Shown: one piece after another, positions 1 through 4,608 of the stretch
Layout of the letters: the number at the start of each line of letters is the position of its first letter
How positions within the stretch are numbered: the first letter of the stretch is position 1
The notes under the pieces: generated by a model
What the model was told of the DNA's origin: nothing
Seen by the model: the letters and a program-made list of their open reading frames with translations, nothing else
Database searches by the model: none
Assembly (NCBI GenBank): GCA_900770335.1
Contig: CAAGKD010000177.1
Location: 1-5,390, forward strand
DNA: 5,390 nt
Reading direction: 5' to 3'
From: an uncultured Sutterella sp.
GTDB lineage: Bacteria; Pseudomonadota; Gammaproteobacteria; Burkholderiales; Burkholderiaceae_F
Translations under genes and position numbers: made by a program

Positions 1-270
1 CGGGATGCGCCGGTCGTGTGCGAGCTCGGCCGCGAGGCGATCCGCCGCTGCGGGCTTGAGGTTGTCGAGAGTCCCGTGCGCGGCGGAACGGACGGCGCGC
101 GCCTCGCCGAGCGGGGGCTGCCCACGCCGAACGTCTTCACGGGCGGCATGAACTACCACGGCGTCTACGAATGCCTCTCGGTGGAGGGTTTCCTCAAGGC
201 CGTCGAGGTCGCGCGCACGCTCTGCGCGCTTTCGGCGGACGTGAGGACGCTCGCCGCGAGAGAGAGGTGA
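1..270 (+). CDS. pepT: Peptidase T (tripeptide aminopeptidase), C-terminal part
   Basis: This is the last 89 codons of a gene that begins left of the window, read in frame 1 from the first base and ending at TGA 268-270. Peptidase T is a cytoplasmic di-zinc M20B aminopeptidase that removes the N-terminal residue from tripeptides. The visible part carries the family's C-terminal signature: RGGTDGARLAERGLPTPNVF, then GGMNYHGVYE, whose His is expected to be the last zinc ligand, then an SVEGFLKAVEVA helix. GTG at 16 is an internal codon, because the homology (PVVCELGREAI) continues upstream of it. About 15 residues after the last helix (SADVRTLAARER) look like a small extension of the usual end. 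No terminator is evident in the next 100 bases. Family assignment is firm; the N-terminal catalytic residues are outside the window. Confidence 0.9.
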   Translation, partial: RDAPVVCELGREAIRRCGLEVVESPVRGGTDGARLAERGLPTPNVFTGGMNYHGVYECLSVEGFLKAVEVARTLCALSADVRTLAARER

Positions 271-416
271 GCGCCTTTCATGGATCGTATGGGAACGCCG
301 GACTGACCATCGCTTCACAGCTCGACGCAAGAGATTGGTTTGCGCACATCTGAGAGGCTTATCACGCTGACGCCATGACGGACCGCTTGGATCAACGGCG
401 GGCGCGTCATCAAATT

Positions 417-482
417 GGTGCGAGAGTCGATGAGAAAGACGCTCCGCAGATCCATGAGTGCGACATGGCAGCGCTCTCGCCT
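417..482 (+). repeat. Seven-base-pair helix enclosing an inner hairpin
   Basis: GCGAGAG (420-426) is an exact reverse complement of CTCTCGC (474-480), and the helix can be extended by G418-C481 if T419 bulges. Inside the enclosed 47 bases, CCATG (452-456) pairs with CATGG (464-468) around a seven-base loop. The nested arrangement suits a folded RNA better than a protein operator. It forms the left edge of the dense structure running to 739. Strand is shown as + only because the terminator-like element at 707-739 reads that way. Confidence 0.4.
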
Positions 483-493
483 ATCGCGACAAA

Positions 494-533
494 GACGGGC
501 CAACGCCCGTCCACGGGGGCTGACGCCCCCGTG
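494..533. repeat. Two abutting perfect hairpins with four-base loops
   Basis: The first hairpin has arm GACGGGC (494-500), loop CAAC (501-504) and arm GCCCGTC (505-511). The second begins at the next base: arm CACGGGGGC (512-520), loop TGAC (521-524) and arm GCCCCCGTG (525-533). The stems are 7 and 9 base pairs without a mismatch, and both share the pattern ACGGG..C / GC..CCCGT. A third small hairpin, GCCT-GAG-AGGC (533-543), follows directly. There is no T-run, so these are not ordinary terminators. They could be stacked helices of a structured RNA, or a REP-like repeat present elsewhere in the genome. Confidence 0.6.
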
Positions 534-545
534 CCTGAGAGGCCG

Positions 546-573
546 GCGCTGTGCCAAACGGGGAAAACAGCGC
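546..573. repeat. Perfect 7-bp stem with possible pseudoknot partner
   Basis: GCGCTGT (546-552) is an exact reverse complement of ACAGCGC (567-573), leaving a 14-base loop. Within the loop CCAAA (554-558) is complementary to TTTGG (575-579), just beyond the stem, which is the order of strands in an H-type pseudoknot. The crossing linkers are only one base each, so the pseudoknot may be strained and the two pairings may instead be alternatives. It continues the row of helices from 417. Confidence 0.35.
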
Positions 574-636
574 ATTTGGGAGGCCATTCTGAAGGGGGTG
601 TTCTGCCGCCCAGTTGCGTGACAACAAGTCGGCAAA

Positions 637-675
637 CCTTGAAGCAGCTTCAAGGAGTTTAAGCCGGCTTAAACT
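637..675. promoter_or_regulatory. Two abutting perfect palindromes sharing one half-site
   Basis: The first palindrome (637-655) is CCTTGAAGC, a central A, then GCTTCAAGG. The second (656-675) is AGTTTAAGCC followed by its exact complement GGCTTAAACT. They touch without a gap. Their half-sites are related: CTTGAAGC (638-645), its inverse (647-654), GTTTAAGC (657-664) and its inverse (667-674), consensus sTTkAAGC, starting every 9-10 bases, close to one helical turn. With almost no loop these fit a DNA site for a dimeric protein binding as two dimers better than an RNA hairpin. The second is followed by TTTT (675-678), so a weak terminator is an alternative. No gene start lies just downstream, so the regulated target is unknown. 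Confidence 0.5.
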
Positions 676-706
676 TTTCCCGCCTCAGAGGGAGAATCCG
701 GGAGCC

Positions 707-739
707 GAGGAGGCGGATCACAAGCCGCCAACCTCTTTT
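707..739 (+). terminator. Terminator-like hairpin with T-run
   Basis: GAGG (707-710) and GGCGG (712-716) pair with CCGCC (725-729) and CCTC (732-735), with a small internal loop and an eight-base apical loop, followed by TTTT (736-739). This is the usual form of a rho-independent terminator on the + strand, of moderate strength. It lies 437 bases after the peptidase T stop, so it more likely ends a separate transcript from the structured interval. GAGGCGG (710-716) is also complementary to CCGCCTC (680-686), which would block this hairpin. Confidence 0.45.
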
Positions 740-910
740 CCCGCCAAGGATCTCGCCATGCTGCTTCCCGAGCTCTCACAACTCACGCGTCACAAAGGAA
801 AAGAAAAAAAGGAATCCGGCCAGTCTGACCAAGCTGCTCCGAGCGGCGCGCAAGTTCAAAGGAACCCAAATCCGATTTCAGGCAGTTCCTTGGGAAGCAA
901 CTTCATGAGA

Positions 911-928
911 GCCGAATGACAATTCGGC
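911..928. repeat. Perfect hairpin with GACA loop
   Basis: Arm GCCGAAT (911-917), loop GACA (918-921) and arm ATTCGGC (922-928) make a seven-base-pair perfect hairpin. It lies at the border between the lower-GC sequence on the left and the GC-rich coding-like stretch on the right. No T-run follows. Its stem and loop sizes match the first hairpin at 494-511, although the sequences differ. Confidence 0.45.
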
Positions 929-1030
929 CCGGAATCCGCACGGAAAGGCGTGATCCGGGGCGGCCCGATCGAGGTGCGCATGCTCGACTGGAAGGGCGGC
1001 GTCCCGCCTGCGGACGGTCGCCGCCCATGA
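920..1030 (+). pseudogene. Possible C-terminal relic of an unidentified gene
   Basis: Frame 2 from 920 to TGA 1028-1030 reads as a protein tail containing GVIRGGPIEVRMLDW followed by KGGVPPADGRRP. From 947 on, nearly every codon ends in G or C, as in the intact genes here and unlike the sequence just left of it. The frame is closed upstream by TGA 917-919, and there is no start codon with a ribosome binding site, so only a fragment can remain. I do not recognise the family. It could instead be chance open sequence, since it is only 36 codons. Confidence 0.3.
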
Positions 1031-1041
1031 CGCATTCGCGC

Positions 1042-1062
1042 AAGGCGCCGCCAGGCGTCCTT
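1042..1062. repeat. Hairpin between the relic and the amidohydrolase gene
   Basis: AAGG (1042-1045) and CGCC (1046-1049) pair with GGCG (1054-1057) and CCTT (1059-1062), with T1058 bulged and a four-base loop. CCTT (1059-1062) can also pair with AAGG (1066-1069). No T-run follows on either side, so terminator function is doubtful. It lies in the 5' leader of the amidohydrolase gene and could shape its mRNA. Confidence 0.3.
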
Positions 1063-1106
1063 CTGAAGGATAATGCGAATCGTTACCGTTTCTTCATGCC
1101 ATCATC

Positions 1107-2339
1107 ATGGTCGACTATGTCGCGCGCGAGCGCATCCCGGACACGATCCTTTCCTTCGCCGACGAGCTCGTAGGCATTCGCAGGGACATCCACACTCATC
1201 CCGAGCTCGGATTCGACACCGCCCGCACGTGCGGCGTCATCGGAGAGAAGCTCGCCGAGTGGGGGATCGCGCACAACGCCGCGAGCATTCCCGGCGGCGT
1301 CATCGCCCTCGTCGAGGGCGAGCGTCCGGGCCCGACCATCGCGCTGCGCGCGGACATGGACGCGCTCGCCGTGTCCGACGGCTCGTCCGTTCCCTGGCGC
1401 AGCGTCGTCGAGAACCGCAGCCACGGGTGCGGGCACGACGGGCACACGGCCTGGCTCCTGGGCGCCCTGCGGGCGCTCTCGGTCGAGCGGGACTTTCCCG
1501 GCCGCGTGATCGGCATCTTCCAGCCCGCCGAGGAGATCGGCCGGGGCGCCGCGCGCATCGTGCGAAGCGGCCTCTTCGACCGGCTCGGCCCGGCGGAGAT
1601 CTACGGCGCCCACGGCTCGATGCGCTATCCGGCGGGCGAGTTCGGCATCCAGGCCGGCCCCATGCAGGCCTCGTGCGACTACTTCTACATCACGCTTCGC
1701 TCGCGCGCTCCGAGCTGCGGGCATTGCGACGCCACCGGGCTGGGCTTCGATCCGGCCGCCGCGACCGCGCTCCTCTCGCAGTCCCTGCAGGCCATCCTCG
1801 CGAGCAAGGTCGCGCCCACGGCGGCGGCGAAGCTCTCGATCACGGCGATCAGCTCCGGTGAGCTCTCCGAGCCGATGATGGCGCCCGAGACGCTAGAGCT
1901 CGCGGGCACGATCCAGGCCTTCTCCGAGGAGGTCCGGGACCTCGTCGCGCAGGAGGTCCGCGTCGTCACCGAACGCATCGCGCGCTCGCTTGACCTGGGG
2001 CACGAGGTCCGCATCGACCGGCTCACGCCCCCGCTCATCAACTCCGAGGTCCCCGCGCGCGCGGCCGCCCGGATCGCGCGCCGGCTCTTCGGCGAGGACT
2101 GCGTGCGGGACGTCCCGCGCTCGATGTCGGGAGAGGACTTCGCGGAGTACCTCAGGAAGATGCCCGGCGTGCAGATGTACGTGGGGCTTGCCGACGCGTC
2201 GCACTCGGCCGAGCGCCACACGGCGGAGTTCGACTTCAACGACGCGGTGATTCCGCTCGCCGCGCATCTGCTCTCGACGATCGCGAGGATGCGCCTTGAG
2301 GCGCTCGCTCCCGCGGCGGCCGACGACGCGGCGGACTGA
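1107..2339 (+). CDS. M20D amidohydrolase, hippurate/N-acyl amino acid hydrolase-like
   Basis: A 410-residue cytoplasmic metal-dependent amidohydrolase of family M20D, whose members hydrolyse N-acyl amino acids such as hippurate. Length and motif order are normal: RRDIHTHPELGF (25-36), ALRADMDAL (79-87), CGHDGHTA (108-115), FQPAEE (138-143), GAHG (167-170), SGEDF (341-345) and RHTAEFDFND (370-379). Expected metal ligands Cys108, His110, Glu143, His169 and His371 are all present. The lid domain is unusual. The family's GGHAAxPHxxxDP is CGHCDATGLGFDP (204-216), losing the Pro-His pair and gaining cysteines, and the usual NVIP segment is replaced around SGELSEPMMAP (250-260). The substrate may therefore differ from hippurate. 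An in-frame TAA at 1071-1073 limits the start, and ATG 1107 is the only good choice, though no clear ribosome binding site precedes it. The next gene converges on it, so it looks monocistronic. Confidence 0.88.
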   Translation: MVDYVARERIPDTILSFADELVGIRRDIHTHPELGFDTARTCGVIGEKLAEWGIAHNAASIPGGVIALVEGERPGPTIALRADMDALAVSDGSSVPWRSVVENRSHGCGHDGHTAWLLGALRALSVERDFPGRVIGIFQPAEEIGRGAARIVRSGLFDRLGPAEIYGAHGSMRYPAGEFGIQAGPMQASCDYFYITLRSRAPSCGHCDATGLGFDPAAATALLSQSLQAILASKVAPTAAAKLSITAISSGELSEPMMAPETLELAGTIQAFSEEVRDLVAQEVRVVTERIARSLDLGHEVRIDRLTPPLINSEVPARAAARIARRLFGEDCVRDVPRSMSGEDFAEYLRKMPGVQMYVGLADASHSAERHTAEFDFNDAVIPLAAHLLSTIARMRLEALAPAAADDAAD

Positions 2340-2483
2340 TCCGGACCTTTCGCAGGCCGCGGCGGGCGCGCCCTGCGCCTGATCCGGCTCGGTTCGGATC
2401 GGACGGAGGAGCGCGCCCGAAGACTCTCTCAGAGCGGCCGGTCCGGACGCAGGCGGCCGCCGGGCCTCATCCGAGGGCCGCGC
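2340..2483. other. Convergent intergenic gap with weak inverted repeats
   Basis: This GC-rich gap separates the ends of two converging genes, so terminators in both directions are expected. I see dyads but no T-run on either strand: GATCCG (2381-2386) with CGGATC (2395-2400); GCGGCCG (2434-2440) with CGGCCGC (2454-2460); and GGGCGCGCCC (2364-2373), a palindrome by itself. Termination may depend on Rho, on collision of the transcripts, or on one of these stems acting without a U-tract. Confidence 0.35.
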
Positions 2484-4379
2484 TCAGCGCGTCTTCGCGG
2501 CTCCGACGAACTTCGCGGCCTCGACGCCCGCGATGCGGCCCGAGTTCCAGGCGAAGCCGAGCGCGAGCCCTTGGTAGGGCGGATAGGACGGGGCCGAGTA
2601 AAAGCCGTACGCGTTGTTGCCGACGACGTACAGCCCCGGGATCGTCGAGGAGTCGGCGCGCAGCGCCTCCATGCGCTCGTTGACGCGCACCCCGCCCAGG
2701 CTCGAGAGGCTCACGACCTTCGCGCGGGCCGCGTAGAAGGGCCCCTGGGCGACCTTGAACTTCAGGAATTCCGCGGGCTTGCCAAAGGGGTCCGAACCCG
2801 AATCGACCGAGGCGTTGTAGGCCGCGACCTGCTCGGAGAAGGCCGCCGGATCGAAGCCCGCGCGCTCGGCGAGCTCCTCGATCGTGTCGCCCCTGAAGGC
2901 GACGCCCTGGCGGACGGCCTCCTCCATGAGGGCGCGGAAATCTCCGCTGCCCTCGGGGTTCGCGGGGCCCGCGCCCGAGACTTCGAACGGGAGCTTGCCC
3001 GCGGTGTAGGCGTCAAGCGTCGCCGCATCCGTCACGACGAAGTACTTTCCGCCCGCGGAGTAGCCGGCGTTGGCCCAGTAGACGGTGTCGTAGATGAGCT
3101 CCTCGTTGGCGAAGCGCCGGCCCGTGGGATCGACCCACATGAGGGGGGTCTTGAGAACGCGCACGAGAAGGTTCGAGTCGACCATGCCGTGCCCGCCCGC
3201 CGAGGAGGTGGAGAGCCCGTCGAACTCGGCGGCGTGGATGAGGGCGGAATGCTCGCCCATCCTCTGCGCGCCCGCCTTCCAGGCCATGTCGAGGCCTTCG
3301 CCGCTGTTGGCCCAGGCGATGCGGTTCGTGAGCTCGCCGGACTCCATGCGGTCCTCGAGCCGCTTGAGGTCGCCGCCGAAGCCGCCCGTGGCGAGAATCA
3401 CGGCCTTCGTCCTCACGGTGAGCCTGCCGCCGTCCGCCTTCTGCGCGATGACGGCCGTCACGGCGCCGTCGGCGCCGCGCTCAAGGTCATAGGCGCGGGT
3501 CTCGGTGAGCAGGCGCCCGCCGAGCCTGCCGAGCGAGGCGTACATGTTCGTGAAGGCTGCGGCGTTGTCCTCATAGCGGTGGTAGATCCTCCAGCGGATG
3601 GGATAGGGGTTCTGGCCCTGCTGAGGATTCCAGTCGATGAGCTTGAGCTTCGCGCCGTGCCGCTCCATCCAGTCGACCGTGTCGGCCGAGGCGTCGATCA
3701 CGCGGCGCGTGACGCGGGCGTTGCTCAGGTAGTGGTTGTAGTCCATGAGCGCGGCGTAGAGGCGGTCCTTCGTGAGCTCGGCGAGAAGCTCGGGATTGTC
3801 GCGGAACTTCGCCTTCTGCAGCGACGACTCGACTGCGAAGAGCCCCGATGCGAGCTTGCCCGCGCCGCCCGGGGCGGGGGCCTTCTCGAGAACGATGACG
3901 CTCGCGCCCGCCTCCGCCGCCGAGACGGCCGCGGCCGTGCCCGAGGCGCCCGCGCCCACGACGACGACGTCCGCCGAGAGCGTCTCGTCGGGGCCGACGG
4001 CCTTGACGACCTTGACGGCGTACTTCGCCGGGTCCCCGCCCGCCTTTTCGATGGCTGCGGCGACGGCCCTGCGGATCGCCTCGCTCGTCACCGTGGCGCC
4101 CGAGACGCCGTCGACGGCCGTGGACTGGCTCCTGACGATCTCCGGGGCCATGCGCTTTGCGGCCGCTCCGCCGAGCTCGGGCGTTTCGCCCGAGACGTCG
4201 ATCCGGACGTCCTCGATCCGCCCGTCGGCGGACATCGTGACCGCCGCGCGGACGGTCGAGAGCTTGCCCTGGGCCTCGCCCTCGGTCGTTCCTGCCGTGA
4301 CGGCGGCCATGGCGGCCGAACCCGCGCCGAGAAGAAGGGCGGCGAGCGCGGTCATGCGAAAGGTCTTCGTGAGCATCAT
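2484..4379 (-). CDS. Exported FMN-binding/FAD-binding reductase, fumarate/urocanate reductase superfamily
   Basis: A 631-residue periplasmic flavoprotein likely to act as a terminal reductase on an unsaturated small molecule. Residues 1-25 are a Sec signal peptide (hydrophobic ALAALLLGAG, cleavage after AMA). Residues about 35-115 form an FMN_bind domain with DGVSGAT (90-96), the flavinylation motif in which ApbE links FMN to the Thr. From 136 on is a FAD_binding_2 domain: VVVVGAGASG (138-147), PGGAGKLASG (170-179), ATGGFGGD (330-337) and a final LYVVGNNAYG...GLALGFAWNSGRIAG. There is no CXXCH heme motif and no cysteine at all, so electrons must come from a separate carrier. Fumarate-reductase signatures are missing: HHTMGG is replaced by LSSLGG (558-563), and the arginine segment near the end reads SAPSYPPYQG (595-604). 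The substrate is unknown. The frame stays open upstream to 5237, but the signal peptide and ribosome binding site fix the start at 4379 (a second ATG at 4376 is possible). Confidence 0.9.
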   Translation of the reverse strand: MMLTKTFRMTALAALLLGAGSAAMAAVTAGTTEGEAQGKLSTVRAAVTMSADGRIEDVRIDVSGETPELGGAAAKRMAPEIVRSQSTAVDGVSGATVTSEAIRRAVAAAIEKAGGDPAKYAVKVVKAVGPDETLSADVVVVGAGASGTAAAVSAAEAGASVIVLEKAPAPGGAGKLASGLFAVESSLQKAKFRDNPELLAELTKDRLYAALMDYNHYLSNARVTRRVIDASADTVDWMERHGAKLKLIDWNPQQGQNPYPIRWRIYHRYEDNAAAFTNMYASLGRLGGRLLTETRAYDLERGADGAVTAVIAQKADGGRLTVRTKAVILATGGFGGDLKRLEDRMESGELTNRIAWANSGEGLDMAWKAGAQRMGEHSALIHAAEFDGLSTSSAGGHGMVDSNLLVRVLKTPLMWVDPTGRRFANEELIYDTVYWANAGYSAGGKYFVVTDAATLDAYTAGKLPFEVSGAGPANPEGSGDFRALMEEAVRQGVAFRGDTIEELAERAGFDPAAFSEQVAAYNASVDSGSDPFGKPAEFLKFKVAQGPFYAARAKVVSLSSLGGVRVNERMEALRADSSTIPGLYVVGNNAYGFYSAPSYPPYQGLALGFAWNSGRIAGVEAAKFVGAAKTR

Positions 4380-4389
4380 TGTTCGGGTT

Positions 4390-4395
4390 CTCCCT
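4390..4395 (-). promoter_or_regulatory. Ribosome binding site of the flavoprotein gene
   Basis: On the minus strand AGGGAG lies ten bases before the ATG at 4379 and thirteen before the adjacent ATG at 4376, which favours the first. It decides the start against the much longer upstream open frame. Confidence 0.65.
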
Positions 4396-4397
4396 TT

Positions 4398-4410
4398 GAG
4401 GCGACGCCTC
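4398..4410 (-). repeat. Small hairpin next to the flavoprotein ribosome binding site
   Basis: GAGGCG (4398-4403) and CGCCTC (4405-4410) form a perfect dyad around one base, or a five-base-pair stem with a three-base loop in RNA. In the flavoprotein mRNA it ends two bases before the AGGGAG site, so it could influence ribosome access. On the + strand it is followed by TCTTTT (4411-4416), which could act as a very weak terminator. Confidence 0.35.
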
Positions 4411-4494
4411 TCTTTTGGTCGATGCGCCGCCGGACGCGGCCGGCGCGCGATGGATGGGGAGCGTAGCGGCGCGCCGTCTCCGGGGCAATTCGCC

Positions 4495-4543
4495 TTGGAA
4501 AATGGCATGATTGGCTTTTCCAATCGCGATTGGATTTTCTTGG
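4495..4543. promoter_or_regulatory. LysR-type operator array of ATTGG/CCAAT half-sites
   Basis: ATTGG (4510-4514), CCAAT (4520-4524) and ATTGG (4529-4533) alternate at starts 10 and 9 bases apart. The first two form ATTGG-N5-CCAAT, matching the LysR T-N11-A rule (T4511 to A4523). The second and third form a perfect 16-base palindrome (4519-4534) with a CGCG centre. Further TTGG words lie at 4495-4498 and 4540-4543. LysR tetramers commonly bind a strong dyad plus a weaker neighbouring site near the divergent partner's promoter, which this layout fits. The binding protein is inferred, most simply the adjacent LysR. Confidence 0.6.
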
Positions 4544-4550
4544 GACAAAC

Positions 4551-4575
4551 CCTCAAGCCTGCAGCAGGCCTGAGG
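4551..4575. repeat. Near-perfect 25-base hairpin in the LysR leader
   Basis: CCTCA (4551-4555) and GCCTG (4557-4561) pair with CAGGC (4565-4569) and TGAGG (4571-4575), with one A-C mismatch (4556/4570) and loop CAG. It ends 21 bases before the LysR ribosome binding site. No T-run follows on the + strand. It could be an operator dyad, or an mRNA stem if transcription starts upstream of it. Confidence 0.45.
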
Positions 4576-4596
4576 AGGGCGCCCCGGGCGGATCCG

Positions 4597-4602
4597 AAGG
4601 AG
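4597..4602 (+). promoter_or_regulatory. Ribosome binding site of the LysR gene
   Basis: AAGGAG lies six bases before ATG 4609, a near-ideal Shine-Dalgarno sequence at good spacing. It fixes the start of the regulator gene. Confidence 0.8.
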
Positions 4603-4608
4603 CCATTC

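Larger units (their letters stand above)
271..1106. other. Gene-poor, hairpin-rich interval of lower GC
   Basis: These 836 bases hold no intact gene I can support. The open frames here are short, lack family motifs, mostly lack a ribosome binding site, and overlap each other on both strands. Hand counts give 32/60 G+C at 301-360, 30/60 at 781-840 and 32/60 at 841-900, against 41/60 at 1201-1260 inside the next gene. The content is mostly inverted repeats, listed separately, plus a purine tract (794-814), a GC-rich coding relic (920-1030) and possibly two older coding scraps. One is frame 3 at about 291-353, ending in LDARDWFAHI. The other is frame 3 at about 828-908, containing LTKLLRAARKFKGTQIRF. 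No tRNA T-arm, CRISPR repeat or recognisable transposase is visible. It may be a degraded insertion, a structured non-coding RNA locus, or both. Confidence 0.6.
4380..4608. promoter_or_regulatory. Divergent control region between flavoprotein and LysR genes
   Basis: The 229 bases between the two start codons must hold the promoters of both divergent genes. The flavoprotein side (4420-4480) is very GC-rich, with dyads such as CGCCGG (4428-4433) with CCGGCG (4440-4445). The middle (about 4486-4550) is distinctly AT-richer, as expected for promoters, and contains the operator-like array described separately. I could not pick a -35/-10 pair close to consensus on either strand, which would be consistent with activator-dependent promoters. 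Confidence 0.6.

Noticed and set aside
315..653. Minus-strand 112-codon open frame
   Set aside because: No motif or ribosome binding site, and it overlaps the strongest inverted repeats and other open frames.
657..674. Integron attC or dif-type recombination site
   Set aside because: The palindrome does not match the GTTRRRY/RYYYAAC core or the XerCD 11-6-11 layout, and no integrase is nearby.
684..706. RNase P RNA, from a stretch resembling its conserved GAGGAAAGUCCGGGC core
   Set aside because: The match is imperfect at conserved positions, and no ACAGAAA partner element follows.
417..739. tmRNA
   Set aside because: No alanine-type acceptor ends, no T-arm loop and no tag reading frame can be found.
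794..830. Minus-strand terminator ending in the long T-run opposite the purine tract
   Set aside because: The only stem nearby is five base pairs with a wobble and is separated from the T-run by seven bases, and no minus-strand gene precedes it.
614..919. Plus-strand 101-codon open frame
   Set aside because: It includes the palindromes and the terminator-like hairpin, has no domain, and has mixed third-position composition unlike the real genes.
1073..1861. Plus-strand frame with a close AAGGA site and a run of His codons, like a his leader or a real gene
   Set aside because: It overlaps the M20D gene in another frame, is extremely Arg-rich, has no short stop or following his gene, and contains no motifs. 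AAGGA is also too close to the ATG.
2571..4466. Plus-strand open frame of 631 codons over the flavoprotein
   Set aside because: It is a shadow frame kept open by high GC, composed mainly of Arg, Gly, Ala and Val, with no motifs, and opposite a gene with clear domains.
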